A DNA stretch of 64,000 bases, taken from the NCBI GenBank assembly GCA_916700875.1, contig CAKAKS010000295.1, positions 1 through 64,000 on the forward strand, read 5' to 3'. A program made the translations under genes and the position numbers. Below the pieces are notes generated by a model. It was given only the letters and a program-made list of their open reading frames with translations. It was not told the DNA's origin and ran no database searches. Of the stretch, positions 42,701 to 52,112 are shown piece by piece. Every line of letters starts with the position of its first letter. Position 1 is the first letter of the stretch. This DNA comes from Sebastes aleutianus. Lineage: Eukaryota; Chordata; Actinopteri; Perciformes; Sebastidae.

Positions 42701-44025
42701 TGTCATCCACGATGAAGAGTCTTGAAGGTCTTCATCATCATCATCACATTCTCTTTATACCACTAAAACTCTATTAGTGGTAAAATTACTAACCCACAAT
42801 GTTTCGTCTCGCGCCCTACGGCCACTCACATAAGACACCTCTCCGTCTCAAAGTCCTGGGATAGATTTGTGTCCCAGTCTGTCCCTGGTGCTAATAGAGG
42901 GGCGGCATCATTGTGATTCACCTAGAGCAGGATGTTTGACAGCAGAACGTCGTCCAGCTTTCTCTGTAGGACTGTAGACTGAACGACCACGATGAGTAAA
43001 GTGTTCTGAGGGCTGGCTTGATGATCCCAAACACAAAGCCTGGTTGGTTAACAATTCCAAATGGAAAAGAGAGCTGGATGCAAACTTTGAGGAAAATGAA
43101 AATAGTTTGACATCTCAACCATGGTGTGGGGGGGGGGGCTGTAGTCTTGTAACAGCATCCTCTGAACCCCGAGTCACAAAGTCAAATATGGTCTGAAAAA
43201 TCTACAGAGAAGTCTGGAAAAGTCTGGAATGTAAAATGTAAAATGTGTAGGAACCCTGAATATTTGTTCTGAATTGATCAAGTTTACTTCATGAAGTAGA
43301 AATATTTCTCTGGTTTCTGATTGTTTCAACATGTTCCACAAATAATGTCTGATCATCGATATTGATCCTTCAGCACACACACATAGATGAACACAGAGAT
43401 CAGCAGCATGTTATTGATGTGTGTTGACATGAACAGGTGTATGAATGTTGTGGTGACATTTGGATGATGTCTGTAGAAGGCTGACATTATGATGATCCAC
43501 AATAACACAATGACAAAGTCACTCTACTCATTTTAGGGAAAAGATCATTGATTAGGACATAGTGATGTTGAGCTACATATTTAAAACCTGAACACATCTG
43601 ACTGGATTATAAAGTGATTTTTATCTTCATCATTTATTCTTTATTCAGATTGAATTACTGCAGTTTGTCAGAGATCAGCTGTGCTTCTCTGGCCTCAGCT
43701 CTGAAGTCCAACCCCTCCCATCTGAGAGAGCTGGATCTGAGAGGCAACGGCCTGAAGGATTCTGACGTGAAGCTGCTGTCTGATCTTGTGAAGAGTCCAC
43801 ACTGTAGACTGGAGACTCTGAGGTCAGTAGAGGGTCGGAGTCGGTCCATGCTGGTTTCAGCAGTATTGTTGTGATGTGTTTCTTCCGTTAAGCTGTGAGA
43901 GGAGAACAGTGACACACAGAGAGAGAACAGTCAACCAATCAGATCAGCCAGAAGCTTGTTGTGATCATGTGTTTGAGTCGATGTGAAGAAGATGTTGTTG
44001 TTGTGTTCATGTCTCCAGGAAATAA
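27223..44025 (+). CDS. NLR-B: FISNA-NACHT-LRR receptor (fish NLRC3-like family)
   Basis: Spliced model: 27,223-27,344; 28,780-28,896; 32,391-32,510; 34,736-34,899; 35,929-37,768; 39,272-39,445; 41,533-41,706; 43,649-43,822; 44,019-44,025. All junctions are GT-AG and keep the frame, giving about 960 residues. It is a cytosolic NOD-like immune receptor: N-terminal repeats, a cysteine segment, FISNA, an ATP-binding NACHT, and three LRRs. There is no CARD, pyrin or SPRY domain. It sits in a tandem array with NLR-A to the left and a relic to the right, as typical for this rapidly expanding fish family. The model has no transcript support. An upstream untranslated exon ends at 26,914. Confidence 0.82.
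27753..28095. mobile_element. Long-armed TIR element in NLR-B intron 2
   Basis: Left arm about 27,753-27,875, right arm about 27,975-28,093; the arms are imperfect reverse complements around 115-120 bp long (for example GTGAATGGAGTCTGGTGGCT). A short AT-rich loop lies between. Related copies occupy the same place in introns 3 and 4 and at 52,113-52,335. No transposase. Confidence 0.75.
28780..28896 (+). CDS. NLR-B exon 3: second N-terminal repeat
   Basis: A 117-bp exon, 39 codons, whose length is a multiple of three, so it can be skipped without a frame change. It encodes AESPVPSCLSMKSDWSMGNP and ends EPGPSDTK. Exon and following intron are a tandem copy of exon 2 and its intron. Confidence 0.8.
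29507..30758 (-). mobile_element. Tc1-like transposon, about 1.25 kb
   Basis: Inverted ends CTGGAAAAACAAAG (29,509) and CTTTGTTTTTCCAG (ending 30,756). The terminal repeats are long: the similarity extends to about 29,730 and from about 30,537, over 200 bp each. It sits within TA repeats, the required target. It encodes a broken transposase on the minus strand. Confidence 0.85.
29840..30536 (-). pseudogene. Tc1/mariner transposase remnant (DD34E family)
   Basis: C-terminal two thirds of a Tc1-type transposase. The first catalytic Asp is present (VMFSDESRF). The frame is then broken: MVWGGISLTGKTRLVIIEGH follows in another frame, and the last part (SPDHNTIQHLWDQL) in the first again. The final catalytic Glu of the usual EHLWD motif is Gln here. 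The helix-turn-helix DNA-binding N-terminus is missing. Stop TAA at about 29,840. It is not functional. Confidence 0.85.
31145..31270 (+). repeat. Short tandem duplication in NLR-B intron 3
   Basis: A unit of about 66 bp (ATCTAAGTTACTGTATTAAT...TGTACATGTAGCAGCATC) occurs about 2.5 times here. Single copies exist in the sister introns, so this is a local expansion. Confidence 0.75.
31273..31893. mobile_element. TA-target TIR element (CACTCACTGGCCACTTTATT)
   Basis: About 620 bp with 40-bp inverted ends beginning TACACTCACTGGCCAC and ending GTGGCCATTGAGTGTA, a few mismatches apart. The sister intron at 28,272-28,290 preserves the empty site GGATGTATAGATACTG, so the target was TA. No transposase remains. 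A second element is nested inside (31,471-31,730). Confidence 0.85.
31471..31730. mobile_element. Nested MITE (AGGGCTGCCC ends)
   Basis: Ends AGGGCTGCCC and GGACAGCCCT are inverted; the interior has TTAGTCGACT and ATCGATTAGTTGAC palindromic pieces. It lies wholly inside the TA-target element. No clear target duplication was found. Confidence 0.7.
32391..32510 (+). CDS. NLR-B exon 4: third N-terminal repeat
   Basis: A 120-bp exon (40 codons), again frame-neutral, with acceptor AG at 32,389-32,390 and donor GT at 32,511. Repeat sequence CLSMKSDRSLIWNPPNFSNE. Compared with exon 3 it has one extra codon in the variable middle. It arose by the same exon-plus-intron duplication. Confidence 0.8.
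32925..33325. mobile_element. Long-armed TIR element in NLR-B intron 4 with minisatellite in its loop
   Basis: The arms match those of the elements in introns 2 and 3. The central AT-rich loop of the sister copies is replaced by the minisatellite at 33,074-33,235. Confidence 0.7.
33074..33235 (+). repeat. 27-bp minisatellite, six units
   Basis: Six head-to-tail copies of GAGAGGTCATGATAGACCAG plus AGCAATA (27 bp; T or A at position 7). As 27 is a multiple of three, open frames appear on both strands, encoding repeated nonapeptides; these are by-products, as the array lies in an intron. Confidence 0.9.
34235..34500 (+). mobile_element. Degenerate hAT-like MITE fragment
   Basis: Contains the CAACAACAGCTGTCAGTGTG and ACCCATAGAACCCATTT landmarks seen in the elements at 1,857-2,005, 59,390 and 60,839. 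Ends not preserved. Confidence 0.6.
34736..34899 (+). CDS. NLR-B exon 5: shortened cysteine segment
   Basis: A 164-bp exon (AG at 34,734-34,735; GT at 34,900). After a basic KKRKRSD start it encodes EEQLSCCALY then DQSASSGDSSCPQCGKRSRT. Many fish NLRs carry a RING-like zinc-binding segment here, starting CALC and ending CPQC. Only the first and last parts remain and the middle metal ligands are missing, so zinc binding is doubtful. The exon ends one base into a codon, which fits the next exon. Confidence 0.75.
35929..37768 (+). CDS. NLR-B exon 6: FISNA and NACHT ATPase domain
   Basis: A 1,840-bp exon. Residues 1-70 (DRGLQEVVDEHKISLRRRYE, LNRIYTELYITEGQ) are the FISNA segment characteristic of fish NLRs. 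NACHT follows with Walker A GVAGVGKTF (DNA near 36,228), Walker B LFIFDGLDES (near 36,440) and the sensor-1 type WITSRPAAA motif. Helical domains then run to a Cys-rich, FVHLSIQEFLAA segment (near 37,145), the conserved NACHT-associated helix. NACHT drives nucleotide-dependent oligomerisation. The exon ends KAV|, split with the first LRR exon. The upstream open frame from 35,709 lies in the intron. Confidence 0.92.
37769..39271 (+). other. NLR-B intron after the NACHT exon
   Basis: 1.5 kb of AT-rich intron. No conserved element or reading frame recognised. It has no counterpart in the left part of the window, so the duplication does not reach it. Confidence 0.7.
39272..39445 (+). CDS. NLR-B LRR exon 1
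   Basis: A 174-bp LRR exon with acceptor TCATCACAG and donor GT at 39,446. It encodes LSYCDLSDTHCEVVASALKS and ELDLGLNDLEDSGVKLL. Its first third differs from all other LRR exons in the window and its acceptor lacks the shared 250-bp module, so it is probably the ancestral first repeat. From 39,313 onward it matches NLR-A from 543. Confidence 0.87.
40403..40779. mobile_element. hAT-like MITE in NLR-B intron (counterpart of 1,633-2,008)
   Basis: Same ends (TAGGGCTGTCAA; TTGACAACCCTA) and same flanking GATATTA duplications as the left copy. Confidence 0.75.
41533..41706 (+). CDS. NLR-B LRR exon 2
   Basis: A 174-bp type-2 LRR exon (AG at 41,531-41,532; GT at 41,707), preceded by the 250-bp module. 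It encodes LSWCRLSEISCASLVSALKS and VKVLCGFLESPLC. Counterpart of 2,767-2,943, without the extra codon found there. Several amino-acid differences cluster in the variable first β-strand region, the usual ligand-facing part of LRRs. Confidence 0.87.
43649..43822 (+). CDS. NLR-B LRR exon 3
   Basis: A 174-bp type-3 LRR exon (AG at 43,647-43,648; GT at 43,823). It encodes LNYCSLSEISCASLASALKS and GLKDSDVKLLSDLVKSPHC. It is followed by the stop exon at 44,019, in the same layout as NLR-A. Confidence 0.87.
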
Positions 44026-44046
44026 AGCTGGATTACAGCTGACAGC
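44019..44046 (+). CDS. NLR-B terminal micro-exon: stop codon and poly(A) signal
   Basis: Acceptor GTCTCCAG, then G AAA TAA: the split codon becomes AGG, followed by Lys and stop at 44,023-44,025, inside AATAAA. Same as 5,233-5,239 in NLR-A. Confidence 0.65.
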
Positions 44047-46370
44047 ATCACATCATGTATAGAGACAGTGGTCCTCATCCATCAAACTGTCGTACCATCG
44101 AGGTTTTACTGTTCAGTCTGTGTATGAACATGTAGGACCTTTAAAGAGGACCTATCAGGCTGATGTTCAGGTTCATACTTGTATTTTGGGTTTCTACTAG
44201 AACATGTTTACATGCTTTAATGTTCAAAAAACACTTTACTTTTCTTCTAGCGGCTGTGCTGAAGCACCTCTTTACACCCTCTGCGTGAAACGCTCTGTTT
44301 GATCTCTTTGTCCAAAAAGACTCCATATTTAGTCGGGCTGTCAAAGTTAACGCAATAATAACGAGTTAACGCTAGTTCGTTTTAACGCCACTAATTACTT
44401 TAACGCAACTTGTGATTTTTAGGTTGTAAAATGTGTGATTAATTTGAGATTAATCACGATTAACTATGGACAATCATGCGATTAATCACGACTAAATATT
44501 TTAATGGATTGACAGCCCTGATATTTACATATTTGTCATGTAATATTTCAAAGTTGTTGAAACATTGAAATGTGACTGAAACCAACCTAGCAGCAGTAAA
44601 TCCATCATTAAAGTGAGCAGTGAAAAGCTCTCTGTTTCTGCAGTAATGATGCTCTCAGGACTCTCAGCAGTTTATTTCCACTGTGTGGATCATAAGATAA
44701 TATTACACAGAGACAAAGAATTTGAACACATAATCCAGGCTAAAAGCAACACAGTTTAAACTGACACATGCAGAAAGGTCACCGACTGTGTGAATGTGTA
44801 AATGAACAGACTTGTAATATCACTGCCCCGTCTAGAGCACCAGAGATCTGACTAGAACTACTTTGTGTACTCTGCTGAGTTAATGTGATCACATCTGTTA
44901 ATTTACACATTCACACAGTCAGTGATTTTTTTGTCAGCTGTCCTTCCTGCATCTGGCAGTTTAAACTGTGTTAATTTTAGTCTGGATTATGTGTTTAACT
45001 TTTCTAATATGCGTTTGTAAAGTATGCCGCTCTGCTGACCGTAGACTGGTCCATGTCTGTGATTGGTCATGTGCTACAAACCCTGCCCCTTCTATGTGAA
45101 CGCGCTCATAGCCAGACTGAGAAACCCTGGGTTGACTTACGGAGTTGATAACGGCTGTTGTAGGACTGGTTGAGGGGTTAGTTAAACCAGATAAGGAGAA
45201 GATACCCTGGGTGTGTTGGACTGGCTTCGTAGTACAGGCCTCTGGTCTGGGAGCTCTGAGCTCAGTGTGTTCACTCCAATACGTTAACATGAGAGCTGAA
45301 AGGAAGCTGGCTACGCTACACAGACTGAAGTCCCTTCTGCTCTTTATACTGGATGCTGACTGACAGCTGATGAAGGGAGTCTCTGTAAACACTGATTGAT
45401 GACTTCTGTTGTCTTCTTCTTCTCTCAACAGATGGAAAGGATTGTAGTAGTGATCTCTAACCACCATCATCCCTGTGTGTTCCTCTGGACCTGACAGAGT
45501 ATCATCAGAGTATCTGGACTCTGTCCTTCTGCACAGTCTCTGCAGACCCACTGAGACTCCTCCACTCCTTCTGCTCCACACTCAACCACCTCCTCCACCT
45601 GGACCTGGGTTTCACTTTGTCTTCATTCATTCATATATTCTGAACCCAAAGTGCCTCTGCAGATCAGTTCTGTTTATGACAACAGAACTGTCGATTAACA
45701 CATTTAAATAGATGTTTCTGCTTTGCTTTCTGTTGCAGCTCCACCCTGTGGAACGATGGAGTTCTGCAGTTAATTTCCACATTCTACTAAATATATATAT
45801 ACCATATACAATATATATACCAGTAGCAGCCGTTTTTCATATTATAACAGATTTGCTTGTAACAAACAGAAAGAAGTAGATAAAACCTGAACCTGAGGCT
45901 TCAGTTTCTCAAATAACTACAAACAGATTATGTCTGGATTTTGGTGGAAAGTCAGCTCCTTAATATTGTCTTTTGTATGTGATGTTTGATGTAAAACAAA
46001 ACCAAAAAATATCCTGACTATCTGGGTTTTTGCTACAAAACAAATCATATTTGTTAGTTTATTACAGATGTACGTGTCAACCTGCTAGTTTTCACATTAC
46101 ATGGCTCCACACAGACACATGAAGTCAACCTGTGGAGCTTTTCCCCTCAGAAATCAATATTGAGTTGCCGTTATCACCACCGTTCATGTTCTGTAGCTTG
46201 TATTGGAAAAATACATAAATGCAGCACATTCCTAAGGTCTTGACAGGTGACACTCACTGCCCTTGAAGTCTATTTCAGTTTCTGTGTTGCATACACAACA
46301 AACATGTAGTGCCTATTTGAGGACAAGTTTACAATATTAAATGTTGACTAGCACAACTGCCTGGTGTTAT
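44047..46370. other. 3' flank of NLR-B, no gene seen
   Basis: Duplicate of the NLR-A flank. It includes the MITE at 44,333-44,520 and the conserved 45,370-45,775 stretch with acceptor-like sites. It lacks the blocks corresponding to 5,300-5,430, 6,237-6,781 and 8,168-8,786. Confidence 0.6.
44333..44520. mobile_element. ~188-bp hAT-like MITE (counterpart of 5,674-5,860)
   Basis: Same ends and same 8-bp flanks (ATATTTAG / ATATTTAC) as the left copy. Confidence 0.8.
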
Positions 46371-47125
46371 AAAGGGACTGTTTGTAAGAATCAGAAATGC
46401 TTATTAACAGCGACACCTGTGGCCGTTAAGTCAACTAAGTCAGCGTCCTGTTGCTCGCGCTTGTGCTCGCTCTACATAGACATGAACGAGCATCGCTCAA
46501 AACAGTGAGGAGGCACACGTCAGCTAAAAGCACAATATCACTCTATATTTCAGCTGCTTGGCAGTAATGTTAGCTGACCAGACGAAGGTCTCTCCATGAA
46601 TCAATGCTGATACTAGTGTTGGCTTTTCCTGCTTCAGCCTCCCGACCACGGCCGGAGGGAACAGGGGAGACACCGGCACCCGGTCGGAGACGATAACGTT
46701 TCTCTCTGCGGAGCCCCGTCACTTCACAAGACACAGAAAACCTCTGTTGGTCTGGAGGAGCTGCAGCAGTTATTTCTGCACAAACGTCCACTGTACATTC
46801 ACTAGATATTCTCAGAGCTACGAAGTCTTCTGCAGTGTGTAGTGTGCGTGCATGCACGTGAGGTGGAGCGAGCTGAGTGAAGGCAGGCAGAGGAGCAGAG
46901 ACTCCGGCCCTGGAGACCAAAGCTACGGTCTCCCCCGCGTCCTCCGACCACGGCCGACACTGTTTAACAGACGGGCTTCACTAGATAGAACTTTGTGGTT
47001 TTGGTGCTTCCGTGTAGTTTGTGTTGGAGTCTGAGTCTGAACAGCGTAGCCACACGCGAGCACGCATGGGAAACACCGACCCGCAATGATTTATAAGAGT
47101 GTAAGACGTTACAAACAGTCCCTTT
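46371..47125. mobile_element. ~755-bp CpG-rich TIR element (right copy)
   Basis: Perfect inverted ends AAAGGGACTGTTTGTAA and TTACAAACAGTCCCTTT. It differs from 8,823-9,562 by small indels, among them an extra piece near 46,770. Confidence 0.75.
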
Positions 47126-47284
47126 AAGACGTAGGAAACCATCAATTTATCGTTAGTTACTACATTTTCTAATATCAAAATGTTGCTATACTACAGAAAA
47201 CACAAATATATATATATATATGCAACAACATTACTAACATAGTTATACAGCTGTCTTTTCATGCACGTGTAGTTCAACTCTAAG

Positions 47285-47583
47285 CAGCCGCGCAATGCAT
47301 TCTGGGAGCGTGGCGGCGCGATTCGAAGAACGGAGCGTCACGACCACGGATGTATTAAGAGAAGAGAAGGTCACGACCGGTCTTTTAATACATCCATGGT
47401 CACGGGTTTGGTGTCGGGGTATGACGCGTGCGCAGTGTGACTGAAGCTGCTGTCCTGCGTTGCGATTGGCTCATTTTCGGCGAGTACAGAGCAGATCTTA
47501 CTGCGCATGTGTAGAAGATATGACTCGATGATGACGCATGACCCAGTCTCCTTCCATAGGCCTTGTCTCCAGTGTGATCCATC
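47285..47583 (+). promoter_or_regulatory. CpG-rich NLR promoter block P3
   Basis: Counterpart of P1 with the same inverted repeat (47,337-47,407), NRF1-like CGTGCGCAG (one base changed from P1), inverted CCAAT box and GCGCATGT. It would have driven the lost NLR-C gene. The LINE begins 22 bp downstream. Confidence 0.6.
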
Positions 47584-47591
47584 AGTGCAAT

Positions 47592-47605
47592 CAGCAGCAC
47601 CTGTG
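47592..47605. repeat. 5' target-site duplication of the right LINE
   Basis: CAGCAGCACCTGTG, matched exactly at 51,644-51,657. This fixes the LINE ends at 47,606 and 51,643. Confidence 0.88.
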
Positions 47606-47763
47606 GAGAAGAAGAAGAACTTTTTTTTTTCCTAGAGAGAGACGGAAGTAATTTGCGAACGCGGTAGGATTGAAAGATTTGCTGGCGGATTAGCATAAAC
47701 TGTACTTTGACTGTACTGTACTGTACTACCAGAGCGATCGAAGAGGAGATTGGGAAAATCTAA

Positions 47764-48726
47764 ATGGCCAGGTTTTTGAACAATAAACGAGTGTTGATAC
47801 ATGCAAACAGCAAACAACAGCAGGAAAAGATCCTCAAAATGACAACACTTAAAGGGGAAAAGATGAAGGCTCATATACCTGGAGCAATGGTAAAGTTGAG
47901 AGGAGTAATCTCTGGAGTCCCATTGAGTATGTCTATGGAAGATGTTAAACATGAGATTAAAGGGGGTAAAGTAATTGATGCCATACGGATTAAGAGTAAA
48001 AGAGATGGCTCACTGAAGGAAACCCTATCGGTAGTGGTTCAGTTTGAGAAAACCCTCCCAAAATCGGTGCAAATGGGATACATGAACTACAGCGTGAGGG
48101 AATACATTCCCAAACCTCTCAGATGTTATGCATGCCAAAGAATGGGGCACACAGCACAGCAGTGTAAAGGAAAGCTAAGGTGTGCGAGATGTGGAGGACA
48201 GCATGAGTATGGAAAATGTGATAAGGATGCAAAGGTTAAATGCTGTAACTGCGGAGGTGAGCGTAGTGCTGCGTTTGGAGGATGTGAAGTGCAGAGAGAA
48301 GCCAGAGAAGTACAGAGAGTTAAGACAATGAACAAAATATCATACGCAGAAGCACTAAAGAAAGTAAGGGCGACAGAAACAAACAACAGGAATTCCAGTG
48401 AAATGGACCAAAGAAATGCAGCACAAAGGGATGGTAATGCACTAGGAAATCAAGCACAAACCCAAGTCCCAGACAATATGCAAAATGCTCGTGCTCATAA
48501 ATGTAAAGTTAATGATGATTCATTAGTAGTAAACAAAGTGGAATTTGTTGTCTTCATCTGCCACACCATTAATGTTGCAGCTCAGCTAAAAAAGAAAAGG
48601 GATAGAATCAAGACCATAGTGGAGGCAGCAGGAAGATTCCTTGATATACGTGATGTAAAAGCAGATCAGATACATGCACTTCTGACAGCAACTGAGGTTG
48701 GGGAAAATGGACAGAATGAGGGTTAA
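47764..48726 (+). pseudogene. LINE ORF1, N-terminally deleted (right copy)
   Basis: 320 codons in frame with the left ORF1 from about its residue 101. The original start and charged N-terminus are deleted. Zinc knuckles 1 and 2 are intact; in the third, the His is Arg (GGERSAAF), so it should no longer bind zinc. Confidence 0.82.
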
Positions 48727-48736
48727 AGTTTTAATT

Positions 48737-50563
48737 ATGGTGCTCCACATACTTCAGTGGAATGCGAGAAGCCTGATAGCTAATGGGCAAGAATTTAAAA
48801 AGTATGTATATGAATTAGAAGTAGTACCGGATATTATATGTGTGACTATAGGAAGTGATCATTTCCCAGTTCTCACGATAATAAACACAAACGTATGTAT
48901 ACAGGAAGGGAGCACAATTACAAGGTGGTGTTTTGGCAAGGCTGACTGGGAGAAGTTTACAATATGTTGTGAGGAGTCAGCTCACTTGGTAATATTAGAA
49001 GGGAGCATAGAGGAATGTACAAGTCAAGTTACAGAACATATACTGAATGCTGCAAAACTAAGTGTACCAAAACGAACAACACAGGGTAGGAAGAAAGTGG
49101 TACCTTGGTGGAATGAGGAATGCAGCATAGCTGTTAAAGAACGAAACAAGGCTTTCAGAGCTCTGAGAAAAAACATGTCACAAGAGAATCTCATTGAGTA
49201 TCAAAGGAAAAGGGCAGTGGCTCGTAGAACAGTCAAATATACCAAAAAGAGGACTTGGAGAGAATTCTGTTCCACCATTGGCAGAGGAGTGAAGATAGGT
49301 GATGTCTGGTCCATGTTTAAACAAATGAGTGGGAAAAGGAAGTCAATAAAAATTCCAGCATTGATTGATGGGGAGAGGATGGCAGTATCAGATAAAGAGA
49401 AGACGGATGTGTTAGGTAAGGCATTTGCTGCAGTACATAGTGGGGAGCACCTTGATAATATACACAGGCAGCAAAAAGAGCGTGTGCTCAGTGAGAATGA
49501 AAACGTGAGAGAGAAGAGAGAGGATGATATGTCAACACTGGATGTGGAATTTACAATGGCAGAGCTCAAAATAGCCTTGACAAATACTGGATATACAGCA
49601 CCAGGACAAGACCAGTTATGTTATGCCATGTTTAAACAACTACCAGTGGAATCATTTAAGTTAGTGTTGAGACTATTTAATAAAATCTGGACGGAGGGAG
49701 TCATACCAAGTTGTTGGAAAATGGCAGTAATATTACCATTCAACAAGCCAGGGAAAGATCCTGCTAATCCTGGTAGTTATAGGCCCATAGCGTTGACATC
49801 TCACTTATGCAAATGGATGGAGAAGATAATAGTACGTAGATTAATGTATGTTTTGGAACAGAGAGGGTTAGTGAGTAATGTTCAGTGTGGTTTTAGAAAA
49901 GGTCGATCTACAATAGATGCTCTAGTTAGAGTAACTAATGAGGTAGAAAAGACACTGAAAATGAAAGAGGTGATGACAATAGTATATTTTGATATAGAAA
50001 AAGCATATGATTCTATGTGGAGGGAAGGGCTGCTTATCAAGATAGGTCAAATGGGTATTGGAGGGAGGTTGTATAATTGGGTAATGGACTTTTTAACAGA
50101 CAGGAAATTTAAAGTCAAGGTTGGAACAGAAGTATCTAAGGACTACAATATAGAAAATGGTATCCCCCAGGGGAGTGCAATCAGCCCGGTGTTGTTTAAC
50201 ATAATGATAAATGATATATTTGAAAATTTAGATGGATGCATCAAATCAGCGATATATGCAGATGATGGGGCAATATGGATGAGGGGAAGAAATGTGCCAT
50301 ATGTGATGGAAAATATAAGGAAAGCAATAGGGAAAGTGGAGAAATGGTCATATGAGTGGGGATTCAAAATGTCAACAAATAAAACATGTTATATGATATT
50401 TACAAAAAAGAGAAACATTAATACTGAGAATTTAACATTATATGGTCAGTTGATGGAGAGGGTGAATGAATACAAATATCTGGGTCTATGGTTAGACAGT
50501 AAATATACATGGCATGTTCATATAAAACATCTGGAAACAAAATGCAAAAAAGTAATAAATTGA
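48737..50563 (+). pseudogene. LINE ORF2: endonuclease remnant and reverse transcriptase (right copy)
   Basis: An uninterrupted version of the frame split on the left. The endonuclease is reduced to its first and last motifs. RT is complete, with FDIEKAYDS, GIPQGSAISP and YADD. It ends in the TGA shared with the left copy. At 49,197-49,200 it shows the empty provirus target GTAT. The likely start is the ATG at 48,737, corresponding to 11,432; an open frame extends upstream to 48,698. Confidence 0.85.
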
Positions 50564-51443
50564 CTACGAGCTGTGGCTGGATGTAACTGGGGGGCAGATA
50601 AACAGTCATTGATTGACATATATAGGGTGATCATGAGATCAACAATAGATTATGGTTGTATAGTTTATGAAGCAGCAGCAAAGACATCATTACAAAAAGT
50701 GGATAGAGTACAATGTAGAGCATTACGGTTATGTATCGGAGCTATCAAGTCAACACACAGAATTTAAAATATCTATTTCCAAAAGAATTTCAAACCAGGT
50801 ATCAGTGTACACAGCAGAAATAGTGGCAATCATCATTGCAATGCAGTGGGTTGAGGAGGTCAGACCTGACAGAGTGGTGATATGCACGGATTCAAAAGCG
50901 GTTTTGGAAAGTATACATTCAACAAAAGCTGTAAGGCAAGATCTAATCATTGAATTGTACTATAGCTTGCTAAGACTACACAGAGGGGGTATAGATGTAT
51001 TATTCTGTTGGGTTCCAGCACACGAGGGGGTGAAAGGAAATGAGTTTGCAGATAAACAAGCAAAAAGTTCACTGCAAAAAGACATTACAGTACCAGTTTT
51101 ACTTGGGAAAGGAGAAGGAAAAGCTGTGATTAAAAGGAAAGGAGTTGAGATATGGCAGAAAAGATGGGAGGAGGACCAGAAAGGAAGGAGATATTTCAAA
51201 ATACAAAAGTCGGTCATAACAAAGACGTATAAAGAAAGGAACAGAAGGGAAGAAATCATCATAACAAGACTCAGACTGGATCACACAGGTCTTAATGGCA
51301 CTTTGGCTTTAATGGGGAAAAGGAACAGTGACAAGTGTGGGGATTGTGGTGTTAAAGAAAATGTGGAGCATATCCTAATTCAATGTAAAAAGTATGAGGC
51401 TGAAAGAAAAAGATCAGAGAGGAGGGACGGGATTGGGATCTGA
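50564..51443 (+). pseudogene. LINE ORF2 3' part with RNase H deletion (right copy)
   Basis: Continues past the stop. A deletion of about 445 bp joins the sequence after CTATCAAGTCAACAC to AGAATTTAAAATATC, removing the linker and the first RNase H Asp (IYTDGS). The remaining E, D and D motifs and the C-terminal zinc-like motif are present. The deletion shifts the frame. Confidence 0.82.
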
Positions 51444-51643
51444 TGGGGATACTGGGAACAGAGGGTGAGGGGGTTGAAGGCACCAGGAAGGCATTATTAA
51501 TGTTCTTAAGAGACACAGGATTGGTGGATAGAATTTAAGAGTAGGAGTAAAGAGCAAATGACATGATGTTACACACTCTTGTACAGTAGGTGGCGGTATG
51601 CACCTTAAAGTTGGTTGCGATCCGCCGAGAGAAGAAGAAGAAG

Positions 51644-51657
51644 CAGCAGCACCTGTG
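51644..51657. repeat. 3' target-site duplication of the right LINE
   Basis: CAGCAGCACCTGTG, an exact copy of 47,592-47,605. Confidence 0.88.
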
Positions 51658-52112
51658 TTTCTCCTACTACTACCACCACAGGACAGAAAAAGCGCGGCAC
51701 GATGGCGGACTGGGTGCAAGCTACGTTTTGAGCTCCGTCTGCTTCTCCCAATTTTACACAGACTCTACTATCCAACTCTCATGTTTTTGTCCTTTTGAAC
51801 TGCTTATACACCCTCCAGTATTTTTCGCACCATGATGTCAAAAAAGAACCAGCAGGCAGCCCGAGGCATCGCAGCAACTGACTGCCATGATTATGCTACT
51901 AAGATGGAAGTTTCTACCGAGAACTCCAAAAGAAAAGACCCATTCTCACCGATGAAAGAACCGCCGGCGACTAAAAGGAAGTACATGGGGCACCTGTTCT
52001 ACCAGGTGACCTAACCCAATTTACTACACTGACTTTTTTTCAATTTTTTTCCACATACTATACAATTACTTTTTTTCGACATACTATAATATGACTTTAT
52101 TTTAACCTGATG
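51658..52112 (+). other. Unidentified segment with a 60-codon frame
   Basis: The frame at 51,832-52,014 (MMSKKNQQAARG...KRKDPFSPMKEPPATKRK) is lysine-rich and preceded by a GC-rich GCGCGGCACGATGGCGGAC stretch. It looks like the 5' end of an L1-type LINE ORF1, but it might also be a leftover NLR-C or arhgap1 first exon. No donor site or partner was recognised. Confidence 0.35.

Larger units (their letters stand above)
39313..51640 (+). repeat. Segmental duplication, right copy
   Basis: Counterpart of 543-23,920. It lacks the provirus and several blocks present on the left, and the LINE has two extra deletions. Substitutions are few and scattered. Confidence 0.85.
47606..51643 (+). mobile_element. 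I-clade LINE retrotransposon, right copy
   Basis: Flanked by a perfect 14-bp target duplication. Compared with the left copy it lacks about 270 bp of ORF1 (replaced by CTGTACTGTACTGTAC near 47,712-47,727) and about 445 bp of ORF2 (junction near 50,757), and has no provirus. It shares the endonuclease deletion and first ORF2 stop. Inactive. Confidence 0.88.
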
